From Hydractinia symbiolongicarpus (taxonomy: Eukaryota > Cnidaria > Hydrozoa > Anthoathecata > Hydractiniidae): DNA of 64,000 bases. Location: positions 17,596,851-17,660,850 of the forward strand of contig NC_079877.1 in the NCBI RefSeq assembly GCF_029227915.1, given 5' to 3'. The notes beneath the pieces are model-generated. The model made no database searches. It was given only the letters and a program-made list of their open reading frames with translations, and was not told the origin of the DNA. A program made the translations under genes and the position numbers. Shown here piece by piece: positions 44,220 to 57,700 of this stretch (within the stretch, counting starts at the first letter, position 1; every line of letters begins with the position of its first letter).

Positions 44220-46660
44220 AACTGTTCACCCAAAGATTTTTTCAATAAAAAATGCTTAATCATGCCACAAGGGCGATCTTTCAACCATTCATCAATGTCA
44301 TCCGCATATCACATGTATTGAGAACTCATTATTTGATTCTGGTCCGAATAGCTGTGAAGAAATATTTTTTACAAATAGACTTTATTGTCTTGGTCGTCAG
44401 GCATTGAATTTAAAGACATAATTACCTCTCGTATTTATCTGGCAGAAAATCCTCAATCACCACGGTGAGCATGCCAGTCAAAGAGCTGTGACGATGATTT
44501 GATAAATAGTTATGCTTCAAGAGACTGTTCTGTCGTTCCACACCATTATTAGTATTGCAGTCAACCAAAAACCGATTTTGTCTAAACGCGACTACCCAAC
44601 GCTATAAAACGAAACATAACATTAATAGTAATAGTAATAGTAACATAACATAACATGAATAGTAATAATTCCTATAAGTAAATTATAGTAAGTTAGAACT
44701 GCCATAATACCTGTTTGATGCCAAGCCAATACTTAGAGATGTAGTGTCTAAGTCCTTCTTGTTCAGACCAGAATAAAGAGTTCTTCAAATTTTCTATCGC
44801 GTTTTCACATGAGCAGAGGGTCTCAGAGCGCGCAATCAGTCTTAGTAAGGTTAATATTTTTAGTCTGTCAGCGGAGCAGCCATTCCCTTTCTTTTTCAGC
44901 CAACGATCCCAAGCCTGCTCCCGATGAAAATCACATATAAATACGGTACACCCTAAAAACAAAAATAAAATATACACTTTTTTTCTTTGAAACCGTAACT
45001 ACGTTGCTCTGACAAAATAATTGTGTACCTTCAAACACTTTTTCTAGACTTTTAAACTCTTCTATGCAATAATCTGACATGGCATATCTTGGTTTTAGGG
45101 CACTGTTCCAAGATTCGAGAATTGTCAATGCCTCGGTAATGCATTCCTCTGTTTCAAATTCGGTAACAAATATACCCACAATCTGATAGTTTACGTTTGT
45201 TTTAACAACCAGGAAAAATAGAGGAAGGGCATAGCGTGTCGTACGGTATGTAGCATCGAGTAATATCATTTTGCTTCCATACTTTTCTAACAATCTTTTT
45301 TGCCAACCATTCTGGTAAACAAATAGAACTGGCATTTCTTTCTCTGAAGGGAGTTTTACATTTTTCTGAATATCTTCATCTGAAGCGCCTTCTTCTGAGT
45401 CATTTACAGTTTCACTAATTTCATTACTCGAAGTATTAGTGCCTTAAAGGGAAAGCATTACAATTCCACACCGGTATTTAACTAGTAATAACTTAACATT
45501 AAAACACAAAAAACAATCATAGACATACAAATACAAAAAACAAACCTTTAGGTCTAAAGTATATTTTAGTGGTTGGATCTGAATCTGTCCATTCTTTTAT
45601 CTTTTTTTGAAGGCACTCTTGATCGATAAGTGAATGACACAACTTTCTTCTAATATGAGTTTTATGGTTACGTATTGTTGCATTCCGTGGGTAAAATCTT
45701 TTATTTGATGGTTCTGGGAGTTTTGTTTCCTTAAACATTTCTTTCTTGACATGTATTTTCAACAATCTTTTCATCTCTTTCGTGTCCGTGACACCTTCCT
45801 TTACATACATATCGATTTCGGAAACAATTTCTGAATCTATTCTTTGGGTTATACCGGAATCTGAAACAGAAAAATAGACAAACAATTAAAATTACTTTTA
45901 AACAGAAGTATAAATCATATTGTCTGAATCAATTGAACTTCTACCTTTGTTACTATATGACCTTCATGACTGCTAATATCAGGAATACTAACGAGAAATT
46001 TGCAAGTTTGTTTAATCTGTTTTCCTGAAGATATATCAGTTCGGTCTGCGGATTTCTTTTTCTGGTTACGCACCGTGTCATTTACAACCTAAATAGTATT
46101 TAATAAAAAATACATCAAAGTTGTATTACTGTTTTCAGAAATTTCACATCTAAAGAAAAAGAAATCAAAATGTAAAACTACCGGATACTCTGGAAATTCT
46201 ATCATTTCTGTGATGATAACTTGTGCCGGACAATCAAACTTTTTACAATCTTGAACCCGAGTGTGTTTCCTTCTACACCCATGATCGTTTAGCTGTAACA
46301 AGAAGGGATATATTATTCTGTGTAACTCTTTTTAAAATCCAATTATATAGTGAAAATCATGAACCTTACCAGTTCGTTTTCTCTTTTTTTTTAACTGATA
46401 GTTTCAAATTTAGGTTCCTATCTTTTCCGTGATGACAATCCAAAATTTTTGTTTCAACAAACATAAATGGCAAGCCGGAAAACTTTACTCCATCACTTGA
46501 CCAGTAAACCTGTTTTTTCTTTCTTAAATCTGGAATTAATTTTATAATGTCTGAAATTATGCATTTAGATTAGAATGTTCTTTAAAAAGAAAAGCCTACC
46601 AGTGGATTCAAAGTCTTTCGTTGAGAATGATACTAAATCGAATAGTGTTTTCAATTTCAT
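44220..46660 (-). pseudogene. CaRF-domain / MULE-transposase-like gene, multi-exon, one in-frame stop
   Basis: Minus-strand exons (approximate for the middle ones): 46660-46600, 46550-46396, 46292-46182, about 46088-45937, about 45860-45546, 45442-45029, 44952-44711, 44601-44426, 44351-about 44230. The first three give a CaRF (ALS2CR8) domain: VYWSSDGVKFSGLPF, LDCHHGKDRN, RVQDCKKFDCPAQVIITEM. Later exons give a MULE-type DDE core: MILLDATYRTTRYALPLFFL, YQIVGIFVTEFETEECI, CDFHREQAWDRWL. The end reads NGVERQNSLLKHNY and DRPCGMIKHFLL. One TGA lies in the last exon (about 44318). Phase between exons 4 and 5 is unresolved. Such fusions occur as multi-copy genes in cnidarians and probably derive from a DNA transposon. 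Confidence 0.7.
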
Positions 46661-47537
46661 GTGTTTTGATTATATCAAGTGCTTCAATCAAAGACAGAGC
46701 AATGTGATACTGTTTAGTATGACTGCTGCCACCTAAAAAAAGTCAAAGGATTAAGTACCAAAGTTGAACGAGACTCACCTTCGGCATTTGAAAAGAGTTG
46801 TAGTAAAGGTTTATTATTTTATAGAAAAAAAATTCAAATTGTAAATTTTTAAGAATAATTATAATAAAATACGCAATATAATAAAAAATGTGCTACTTGT
46901 AAAATTATTCGGTGTGCATAAACATTTATACAATCACAGTCACAAGAAATCTTATGACTATGATACAACACATCTTAGCTGTAACAAGGAAAACAACTCC
47001 ATATAAAAACAGAAGTATTTTTATCATACCAGATAATGGCGATATTGTAGGAATATCTTCTTCATTCATATTGCATACGTATTTATTTAAAAAAGAATCG
47101 AATAACGTGATAGTCTTTAAATTTTTAAGTTACTTGACCGCTCTTCTCTATAATGTTAACAGAGAGCACATGTTGTATCTACCATTTACTACAACTTTCC
47201 CGCGTGTTTTTTCAGTTACGTAATCACATTTTGTCATTACGTAATTTTATCGGGAAACAAGTGTACTTTTGGCTACTGTTATTTATTGCTAACCAAAGAA
47301 TCTGGGGTAACGGTAAAATTGCTTAAACATGTATAATCGGGATCGTCGCAAAATGGATTACCCGGCCTTTTGGCCCCGAAAAGTCATTATAAAATACGTC
47401 AAAAACTATCGGGACCGATTGCGGTCCGGAAAAAAATTTACGTCCCGATTTCTCCTGAAGTAAGCATACTTACTTACTTACTTAAGGGGGATTTTCACGA
47501 AGCAAATTGAGCGGAACTCATTTTAAGATATGATGAT
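46661..47537. other. Intergenic; short TACT microsatellite
   Basis: The region upstream of the CaRF/MULE gene. A 103-codon open frame (46912-47220) has no recognisable feature. TTACGTAAT occurs twice in inverted arrangement near 47215-47245, and (TACT)n at 47470-47485. Confidence 0.4.
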
Positions 47538-48730
47538 ATGAATTTCATATCACATGGCTCCTCTTCAGGAACAAAGAAAAAATCCTTAAAAGCTAAATTT
47601 AAGAAGAAAAAGACTTTGGCACACGAACTTAAATCTTTTTTGAGGAATGATATTCAAAACGAATTTAAAAAACAAAAAATACTGTCACAGCACGAAGCTC
47701 GGACTTACCGTCAACAGTAAAGTCAGCCATCTTTTCGTGTTTCCCCCCAGCGATCTCCGACAGCCGGTTTTGTGGAACATGCCAATCTTAAAGATGGCGT
47801 GTCAGTCGCAGGTCGTTCAGTTGCTGGCCCCACTACTAATGCTTCAACTTTTGTTACTCCGGGTTTGTCTGCGGGGGTGGTAGGGTCAACTTTATCAATC
47901 TCTCTCCCTCCAGTTCCTAAGCGAATTTTGGAAAAGATTAGGGCTAGTGAGTATATAAATTTTGACTATTTATTGCCTCCAACGCTCACTGGCCTCAATG
48001 TCCTTGTCGTCCTTGCCCACATGGACGATGGAGGTGAGTACGAGATGAGGATGCGCACCGTGGATGGCACGCCCACATTAGCTATGTGTAAAAAAAACGT
48101 AGCTAGGTCTCGTATTAAGGATTATGCTTCGTGGAGTTTGGCTTGGAGTTAATAGTTGTATGCTCCATCAGGCAGTACTCACCACACTTAGCTCAGCAGT
48201 TAGTAAGATATCAGACGTACATCGCCCAATTTGCTAACCAATATATTTTTTCATATGTATATGCCTTTAACCAACTGCACAGAATACATCTGGAAAATGA
48301 TGCCAGCAAGAGGTGGGATGTTATAGATGACCTGCTATACAACCAGCACCTTAGAGGCGCTCCTGTGTTGCCAAAAAGGGAAGCTGTTGCTTGGGGGGGT
48401 CATCTTCATCTACATCCTCCAGGTTGAGCTATGCATGTTTTATCTGCAATGAAGTAGGGCACTGCGCTAACCAATGCCCCACTCGAAGTGGGTGGTTTAG
48501 GAAGCCCGATGAGCAGCAGTTTCGGAATGTCCCCCAGCAGTTTCGAAATAATTCCCAGCAAACACAACCACATTAAATTTAGTAGAGGACTGGGTTGCAC
48601 ATATACCCCATGCACCTACTCTCACAGGTGTTTTTCCTGTGGATCGTCAGGACACCCAGCACTCCATTGCACACTCAGGTCCTCTAGGCCAAGTTTGGTA
48701 CTTGGCCTAGAGGACCTGAGTGTGCAATGA
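47538..48730 (+). pseudogene. DIRS Gag-like protein with CCHC zinc knuckles
   Basis: Pieces in three frames: a basic N-terminus (KKKSLKAKFKKKKTL), then PPVPKRILEKIRASEYINFD and LLPPTLTGLNV, then a Gln/Asn-rich region. Zinc knuckles are CFICNEVGHCANQCP and CFSCGSSGHPALHC. LPPTL with a zinc knuckle is typical of DIRS-element Gag in marine invertebrates. At least three frameshifts are present. The last 65 bases of the region form a perfect hairpin. Confidence 0.65.
48665..48729. repeat. Perfect hairpin, 29-bp arms, 7-base loop
   Basis: 48665-48693 is the exact reverse complement of 48701-48729, with the loop TTTGGTA. The left arm is still Gag zinc-knuckle coding sequence; the right arm is its inverted copy. 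Confidence 0.95.
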
Positions 48731-48790
48731 ATTCTTTCCTCTAAAATCGCTTGTCACAACCCGGGTTAAGTTGACGTATTAGAGAGTCTC

Positions 48791-50210
48791 TTGAATGGTC
48801 ATCCAAAGAAAGCATTAGTGTGGTTTATTGTATCAGGTTTTCGATATGGATTCAAACTTGGTTTTCAGGACAATGAGTTGAAATCATGCATAAGTAACAA
48901 CAAATCTTCCATAGAGTATGAAACCAAAGTTGATGGGGCGATTTTGAAAGAGCTGAATAGGGGACATACGGTGGGTCCATTTGCTTCACCACCATTTAAA
49001 TTGCATTGTTCTCCCCTGGGTGCTGCACCAAAAAAGGATGGGACTGTGCGAGTGGTATTAGACCTTTCTTCACCACATGGACATTCAGTTAACGATGGCA
49101 TTACCAAAGAGGACTATTCGGTCTCCTACTCATCATTTCATGATGTGGTTGAAATGGGTAAGGTTGGGTAAAAATTATTACATGGCTAAGTTGGACATAA
49201 AGCATGCTTTCAGACTGTGCCCTGTGCATCCTAGTGATTGGCACCTATTAGGGTATAAGTGGAAGGGAAGATACTTTTTTGACGTAGTTCTTCCTTTTGG
49301 TGGGCGTTCCTCCCCTTTCATTTTTAACAAGTTTGCTGATATCCTAGAGTGGATATTATTGTGGATTTATTTTGTCAAAAATCTCTTACATTATTTAGAT
49401 GATTTCATAACAGCTGCCCTGTCTAAAAATATATGTCAGGCTATAGTAAAGTTGATTAAGGACGTTTTTCACTTGGTGTTCCGTTGGCTCCAGATAAGAT
49501 GGTAGGCCCCTGCCAAGTATTTACATACCTGGGCATTGAAATAGACACAGTAAATTTTGTTGTTCGTCTCCCACAAGATAAGTTCACGGAATTACTATCT
49601 TCACTTCGTAAATGGTTAGGGAAGAAGAAATTCACAAAGAGAGAACTGTTATCTCTCATAGGGTCTTTGTCTTTTGCGTGCAAGGTTGTGAAATGTGGTC
49701 GAATGTTCTTACGACGTCTTATTGATCTCTCCACTACAGTTCGTTCCTTGCACCATCATATTTCAATTACATCAGAATCTCGCAAGGATATTCAATGGTG
49801 GTGTGAGTTTCTCCCCACTTAGAATGGCATCGCTATTATCCACACAGAAACGTTAGAAAATCTTTTTACTGATGCTTCTGGAGTATGCATAGGAGGATTT
49901 TTTTCTGGTGCATGGTTTTCAGTTGCCTTAAACTTTACTCATAAGTAAAGTATCACCTTCATTGAGTTATTGGCCATAATTGTAGCAGTTTTTTCTTGGG
50001 GCAAGGCATGGAAAAACAAGCAATTAGTGTTGTACACAGATAATTTGGCTATTGTTCATGTGTGGTCCTCTGTGGTTCTACACAGCAGAACACAATATAA
50101 ACCTCCTGGTACGCCACATTGAAGGCCAGCACAATACTTATGCAGATCTTTTGTCTCGATTGCAGGTACAACACTTCAAACGTCTATGCCCAGAAGCCGA
50201 AGCAGATCTA
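48791..50210 (+). pseudogene. DIRS reverse transcriptase and RNase H
   Basis: RT motifs in order: SPLGAAPKKDGTVRVVLDLS, a frameshift near 49165, MAKLDIKHAFRLCPVHPSDW, VVLPFGGRSSPFIFN, catalytic HYLDDF (49395), and after another frameshift FTYLGIEIDT. RNase H shows FTDASGVCIGGF, a stop, FIELLAIIVAVFSWG, LYTDNLAIVHVW and LLVRHIEGQHNTYADLLSRL. Both active-site sets are recognisable, but the frame is broken at least four times. In DIRS elements RT-RH makes circular DNA used by the recombinase. Confidence 0.8.
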
Positions 50211-50396
50211 ACACCAATCCCTTCATCGATACTACAACTCTTCAAAGAGAAACACCAGGGCAACATATCGGTCAGGATATCTCTCGTTTAAAAAATTTTG
50301 CGAAGCTACATCCGTACCTACCTTTCCCCTGACAGAATTAACACTTCAACTGTTTGCGACATATTTGGCAAAAACGCGTCAAATTTGCTACTATTT
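50210..50396 (+). pseudogene. DIRS tyrosine recombinase, N-terminal stub
   Basis: After the RNase H the frame gives HPYLPFPLTELTLQLFATYL then AKTRQICY, the start of the core-binding part of a DIRS tyrosine recombinase. It then runs into unrelated AT-rich DNA. The catalytic domain is absent. Confidence 0.5.
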
Positions 50397-51670
50397 AAAA
50401 TAAAAACACGCGTTAAAAGTTTTAAGGTAAATTTAAAAATGTGCGTTCAAAAAAGTACTCGAAGAGGATTCGAAATTTACCTACCCTTTTCTATCGAAAT
50501 AACTTAAAAGGTAAGAAAAAATAATATATTGAAAGTTTTTGCGTTTTCCCCGTTCTCACTCAATTATTAACAAAACCATGCTTACAAAAAAAGTTTCGTG
50601 CGAGCCACGAAAATGCACTGGAGACAAGGGTTATTTACAGGTTTTTTGCATGAAAATTCAATTTAGCATAAAATTCAAAGGTCACTACCATAAAAGCCAT
50701 GGAAATGGTTAATAAAAAAATCAATAACAATATCATACCTGATATAACCTTATTTGAATCAAAGAGATAAAATTTATATTTACGAGCACTAGTACCATTC
50801 TTTAAAAATCTCATTGTTTATTCTCTGTTAATATAAAACAAAGTATAAAAAATATATATCTATTAAAAGAGCATATTCATATTCATCAAACTATTTGTAT
50901 AAAATGTAATGAGATCCCAACTTGTGCAGGCCGTCCAAATATAAAAAGCCTAACAGGTCCTGGGGACGAGGTTAACGAGATCCAGACAGGAGTCTAACCT
51001 GCTCGCCTCATTAGTATTTTTTCAAATAGGCATCTAGATCGTAAAACGAATGTATTCTTTTTGAAAATGAAATAAAAGAAAAGAAGATAGTTTAAAAAAG
51101 TTATAATTTTATTATAAAAGTTTTTTTTTTTGACGATATTTGTCGCTGTACGAAGATGGTCAATTTTGTACGAGGATGGTCACTCTCAGCGCTACGGAAA
51201 AAAGCCCAACTTCGTACAGTGAATTACATCGTACGGAACAACTACTCTTGAGTGCCAAATAAACGGGGATCTCATTAGTTCGTTTCTCGTAAATTTAACC
51301 TCCAGTATGCGGATATATTAAAAATATATCACACTTACAGTTAAAACGTTTATCTGGCACTTGAGATTAATGTTATATATGGGTGTTTTGTAAATATATA
51401 AGTTCACATTTAGAGCACCATGATTTTATTGTTTTTTCTTCCTATTTTTCTTATCTTTTATTACTTATAAAAATTATGGTATTTATGTTAAAGTTATTAT
51501 TACCGTGTTGAATTTAAATAAAACATGCACATATTTTTTATTTTTGATGTTCCATATGACTGGTTGCTCATAGCCTTTTTTACAAGTCAACAAATTTTCT
51601 TTGTTGAAGTCCAACTTTTGTTATAATTTATATTTGTTTTAGACTTAAAATATAACTAAAATATCTCTGC
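50397..51670. other. Intergenic, nothing recognised
   Basis: AT-rich. A short direct repeat of GTACGA(A/G)GATGGTCA lies near 51155-51185. No gene was recognised. Confidence 0.4.
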
Positions 51671-51674
51671 AGTG

Positions 51675-51686
51675 GGATGACGTCAC
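51675..51686. promoter_or_regulatory. CRE-like TGACGTCA upstream of the VPS13D-like start
   Basis: A perfect 8-base TGACGTCA palindrome lies about 30 bases before the ATG at 51711. A CREB/ATF-type site this close to the start is consistent with a promoter or 5' UTR, but a single match could be chance. Confidence 0.35.
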
Positions 51687-51710
51687 ACAAAACACAATTA
51701 AGACTAAAAG

Positions 51711-54700
51711 ATGTTCCAATCAATTGCAGTGTGGTTGCTTCAAACATACGTTGGTGAATATATTGAAAATCTTAACACCAACCAACTATCAATTGGATAC
51801 GGTAATTTCCTGTTTTATGATTTATTTAATGATTTAATGTCACATAATATAATAGTAATAAAAGTAATAATGATAATAATAATAATATTAATCTGTGTCC
51901 AAGCTGGGCATTGTTTGTCATTTACACAAGCTGTAAGCTAAGTGGTTTGTTTAGTACTTTGCTTATTACACCTTTATCTGGACCACATGATTATTTTATA
52001 AAAGGGACATGATAATTGTGTAGCACTGTGGTATACATTTGAAAGTTGTATAATCTGTTAGTTGTTTACAAACTAATTAAAGTTAAAACATTTCAAAATA
52101 TTTAGTTTATGTTTAACAACAAAGCGAATAACGTATTAGTTTTGCCGTGGTACGATGACGACTCCTCTGAGAGATCGACAATTTTGTCGCAGTTGGCCAA
52201 ACTTTACGGAGATATATTTAAATTAGGGAGAAACATGTGTACGCATAACACAAGAGATAATAACGCGTGTTTTTTAATTACGAAATTAAAAACGGACTTT
52301 ACAACATTGCGTTTTATGGTAGTAAGTGCGACCAATATTGTATTTCAATATGCAAGAAATTGTGGTGGCGATCGAGGCAGCTCTTTTGTGTTTGCAAGAT
52401 TGAAGTGTTTTTTTTATTCAGTGAGTATCAATTAAATACTATTATTGTATTTAAAACTCAAGAATATATAAATTATGAAGCGAATTCAAACCAAGAAGAA
52501 GAGTTTGTTTGCTAAATAGGTTAATACAGATGCTCATGAGATCTGGGTATTACTTACAACACTTTATTATGCTAATGGGAATCAAGCGCAAACCAGAGAT
52601 TGATATGTATTGGAGTAATTATTTATTAGTATTTCAAACCCCAATTTTCCAAAGACTTATCAGTCAGAACAGATTTCATTTGCTCCAGATTATGATTCAT
52701 TTTTCTGACATACACAACTAAGGCAGACTACATACATAAGCTTAGGTTTCTCATTATAGATAAACTTGGTAAAAACTATGAAGCAAATTATATGCCGGAA
52801 AAAAATGTTGCCATTGACGAATATCTTTCCCTGTTGAAAGGCCAGTTATCTTTTCGTGTATGCATACAGTCCAAAAGAGAACATTTTGGTGTCAAACTGT
52901 TCATGCTGTGTGAGAGCAATAGTGGGTATTTGTCTCGCTTTATTATTTATGCAGGTACAGACACTAAGTAAGAAGATTGTTCCGATATCATGTTCCCGCA
53001 AGATAAAGGACAGAACTTACCAGCAACCTTTGACACATTGAAGACCCCATCAAAGGTGGTTTTATCTTTAAGGAAACAGATAAAGTTTTTCATTTGACCC
53101 TGGATAATTATTACACCTTACCAGAGTTAGCATTGGTTTAGATCATCATAAGACTCCTTGCTATTGGACTTTAAGGCGCAAAAAAGGCGTACCGAAAAAC
53201 GTCTGGTCTTGGAAACCTGCGAAAGGGGGTGTCAAAATCAGAATGCATGACAATCTTATGTTAATGAGGTGGAATGACATTACTAAGACAAAACTTCAAA
53301 ATTGTTAGTATGCTGTTTTCAATACATACTGGATAATTCGCTGATAGTGGCAAAAAGAAGCGAATAACTGGTCATCATGTTATGAAGCGAGACGTTATCA
53401 ACGAATATAACAAAAACATGAGCGGTGTGTTTTGAAGCTTATTATACATGAAAAAATTATAGTTGTGTGAACAAAAAATTGAAAATAAAACTAAGATGTT
53501 ATGACTTGTTTTTGTAAGATTTACACTTGTGTAAAGTGCAAAAGTAAACTGCGCAAAAAGTTTTTATCAAAATTTTCTATGATTATTCAATATTTTCAAA
53601 TTTCAGTTGTGCTTCTTCAAATTGCAAGATTGTTCTGATTTTTTGCACTATCTTAACAAATATGTTAGAGAATGTGAAAATATAATTTTGCAGAAACTTT
53701 GAAATTTTCTCATTTACATAGATCCAAATAAAAAATTGCAAAGAAAGTAACAAAGTGTTTTTCGCATATTTTTTACATGAATTTCCAGTTTATGCTATGT
53801 ACTTAAAATTTTTATTTTTAGATACCTAAACTTTTCAAAATGTATTTGTTTTTTTTCTGAATACAAGTGGTTCAAAAGCTATGACCAAGTACACGTTAAT
53901 TTTAGTTAAAAATGGAGCGCACTGGTTGGGTGAAACCTGAAAATGGAGCGCGTGCTAAAGGTTAAACTAGCTGATCTTCTTGAAACCGATCTGAAGGATG
54001 TTGAAGAAATGCAAATTAAGTTACTGACATCTGAAAGTGTTGAACTCGTATACTCGTATACTGAAAACTTTTTTGTCACTGATGTTGTGAAAAAGTGATT
54101 AAGTTAAAAGTTTTTCCATTTCATTATTTTGTATTTTGTTATGTGGCTTGTCCACATCAGTTTTGTTATATAAAGATTAACTAAAAACCAGCAGCAGGAA
54201 TTTTTAACAAATAGAATGAAAAAACAAGACAAGAGTGTTGACAAATTTTTGGAAACAAAAAAGCGTAAATGTCAAATTTGATATCTAGAAGCTTTACACA
54301 TTTGACCGCAGTTAAAATTTCTCTATTCAAAATTAAATGCTGATTTTCTGGCTTTCCAATTATAATATTTTTTCAAAAATCTTAGACATGTTCAGCAGTT
54401 TACTGGCCAATAATTTTCTTTAGAAACCCTTAATTTGCCTTTGAGAAGTGGAGAAACATGTGCACATTTTAAAGACTACACCTATCTACTTAGTCAATAA
54501 TATACATTGACTCAGCTGCTCAACAAAAACATTTGTGTCAGCCTTGATATAATCTGCAGGTATGCCTCCCTCTGGACATGCCTTGCCAGGTTTTCTATTG
54601 AATATTGACAAATTTCATTTCGTCAATGTCAGCACTTTGGATGAACTTTGCCTTGATCTTATTTATGCTCAGGTGTGCTTTGAAAATTTTAAGAGCAATC

Positions 54701-57700
54701 ACTTATATCCAGCCACTTTGTGATATTTACAAAATAATCATACATATGCAATTTCAACAGCGAATTAGCGAATTTTTTTTCTTCTACGAATTTATAAGCA
54801 AAGCAAAATCCATAAATGTCATATCATAAAAATTTGACGATTGGAAAGGCCTATCATTTAGAAAAATAGAGATTAATGAAAAACAAGAGAGAAATAAAAT
54901 AATGACCAGGCCTGGTTTAAATTTTAATATTCTTATAAAAAAGCGTGTGTACTGTGAACCATCACATTTTTGAAATTGTTTCCCCCTCCCCCAATTTTTT
55001 TTTAAATATCGCTGCCCCCATTTAGCTGCCTTAAAGGTGCGCAAACGTTTTAAGTTTTTATTGTGTCCAAAATGTTCTTTTAGCAACTGACCAGAGTCAT
55101 TTAAGAGGCTTTAAAATCTAGCATGGTTTGTGGTCACAGACCAAGTAGCATACACCACTTTGGTTTTCCCAAATGTAAATTAAACAACAAGAAGAGGGTG
55201 TGTCACTATTGTGAATGTATTGTAGTTGCACCTTTTTATTAGTGAGGTAGCAGCTTCTTCATCTTGTTTTTTTTTGCATCCCTGACAATTTTTACACATG
55301 AATTCCTTTGAATTCAAAAAGAGTTCCCATTTTCAGCAGTTTCTTTTTCTGGTTTGCATAATTATTTCTTTTTGTAATCTTTTCGTAAGGAATGGTAAAG
55401 GATTGTTAAAATCTTTTGTTGTAGTGGCTTATGTTTTTCAACTTGTTTCTTGAAGGCTGCATTTTGGTTTGTGAAGTTCTTTAATTCTAACTCCATTGAT
55501 TTATCCAGGTCTTCTTTGAGATACAGATTTATTAAAATATTTCATAGATCTGTACTTTATTATGTGGTGCTTCTCTTTGATTGTCTGTTATACAAACAAG
55601 TGGAACATGAATGGAGGTAATTTCTTTGAGTTGTGCTTTAGTCAACATGCCATACCTATACCTTCTAAATCACTGTATAGCACACTTACAGAGCCAAATC
55701 ACCAGTATTCGAAAGTAAGATTCTGAGTTGCATATGTTTAAAAGGTTTGTTTACTTTATTTATCATTAGCAGTTGTTTGCATTATTCACACAAGTACTAA
55801 GATCACAAGCCATATAGGCAGCATCTGGTCTTGTTTGTTTACCTGTCCGTTGTATCTGTCCAACCAATGTCTTACGCTCTCTCTGATTCGCTTTCTTGGT
55901 TCTAATGGAGTGGTTGTTTTGGTACTCTTACACTCTGGTAGTAAATTGTGGTTTAAATTATTTTTTTCGTATGGCTGCAACAGTTAGTACTGTACAGACG
56001 TATGGCCTCTTTCTCAGTTTGTTGAGAAGGGTGATTTTGACGCTTTGATTCATGACATGGAATTTTGAGAAGTTGTTACAGTTCGTATTGTAAAAAGTGT
56101 GGTCCAGTAGTTTATCTGATTTTAAATGGCAAAGTATGTCAAGCTTGTTCATCTCTGTTGAAAGAAGATCTCAATTCCAATGATGGTTTAAAAATGTTAA
56201 CAAATAAATTAAGAGATTTGTATGGTGTGACCGAAGACAAAGCATTGTTAAATACATATGAAAAGTTCGAAACATTTAAACGACTCAAGTCAATGACGAT
56301 TTCTGATGATTTAAATTAATTTGAACAGCTCAACCGAAATTAAAAAGTTTCAAGTTTGAAATCCCTTAGCTGTTTTGTTTAACAGTTGCTAAATAATGCA
56401 CATTTGCCAAAATGTTCTCAAGATCTCACTAGAGCAACTGTTACTTCTTTGACATGAAAATACATTGAAGGTGAAATATGATCAATGTTGATAATGATCA
56501 GTCTGCCAATAATGATGCGAAAAGAGAGGTAGAGCAAGAGAGATTTTATGGTCATAAGACACAGCTACAACCCATGTTGACGTGGCCGAGGATCTTGTGA
56601 TAATTATTAAAACCACTAACCTTTTGTCTTCTATAAGACTTTCTAATATTCTTCTTCCTCAGTAATCTTTTGTTCTGATAGTCTATAATCTTTTTGATGG
56701 AATCCAGCAGCTTTTCTCGCTTTCTAATATTCTTCCTTGCTCAATAATACTTTCATCCAATACTCATATGCAATCTTTCTTGTATAACACAACACCTTAG
56801 CTATTTACGGGATCAGTGATATTGTCTTACTCTTTGTTCTATATGACAATAAATACATGATAACATCTTGGTCTTCTCAAAATCAGCAAAATCCTATTGC
56901 AATGTCATATGTAAACCTATAATGCATTTTATGAACTATTGCCCATAGTGGCATAAGCAGAAACAACAACAACAAGTACATGTTCAGCAATATAAAAGTG
57001 TGAAGCAATACTTTTTGGAGCAAGTTGTGTCAATGCAATACTAGAATCTAATGAATCTAATAAAAATAATGTATAGGATCATATGTTTTCGACAAACTCC
57101 TAAGGGCATTAAAAATACGTGTATTTTTTAATACGAATTTCATATGTTTTGAAAATACAAAATTTTTTTAAAAAACGAATTTCATATTTTTTGAAAATAC
57201 GACGGTTTTTAAAAAAATACGCGTATTTTTAAATACGGAATTCGTATTTTTGAAAATACGAAATACGCAATTCTATTGTTTTAAAAATACGAATTCAAAA
57301 AAGAAGCGGTCGATTTTCCTAGAGAGCATCACAAATGTATAGGATCATGTAGTTTTGACAAACAGTAAAAGAGATATTGGGCTTTGAAAGTATTTTGATG
57401 ACGTCATCAACCCGTGTTTTCCAAAACAGGCAGTTTGACCCAGCTTTGAGAAACTCATCCAAGTTGATCCCTGGTGGCCCCTACTTACCCATGCGGGACA
57501 TGACGTCAGTTATTTCTAGTCGTTTTCCAGATTAAAGCCTTAAACATTAAAGTACATTGCAATGGCTTCGTTAAATAAAAAAAATAATGTATTTATAAAA
57601 ATAATGTATTTATTTTTGACATATATTTGTTTTATTTCTTTAGATGGCATAGAATTAGAGAACTTGCATCTAAAAAAAACAGCATTTAATAAAGTGAGAT

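Larger units (their letters stand above)
47538..50396 (+). mobile_element. DIRS-type retrotransposon, 3' truncated
   Basis: Order on the plus strand: Gag-like region (47538-48730) with zinc knuckles, DIRS-type reverse transcriptase (48791-49500), RNase H (49500-50210) and the first part of a tyrosine recombinase (LPFPLTELTLQLFATYLAKT at about 50320). The sequence then stops matching at about 50396. Several frameshifts and stops make it inactive. The DIRS reverse-transcriptase subtype and the recombinase start rule out LTR elements. Terminal repeats were not identified. Confidence 0.8.

Noticed and set aside
46912-47223. 103-codon frame before the DIRS element
   Set aside because: No domain, odd composition, and no splice or promoter support.
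55786-56152. Possible second piggyBac or other transposase C-terminus (minus strand)
   Set aside because: Only one short suggestive word (NGQVNKQDQM); not enough to assign a family.
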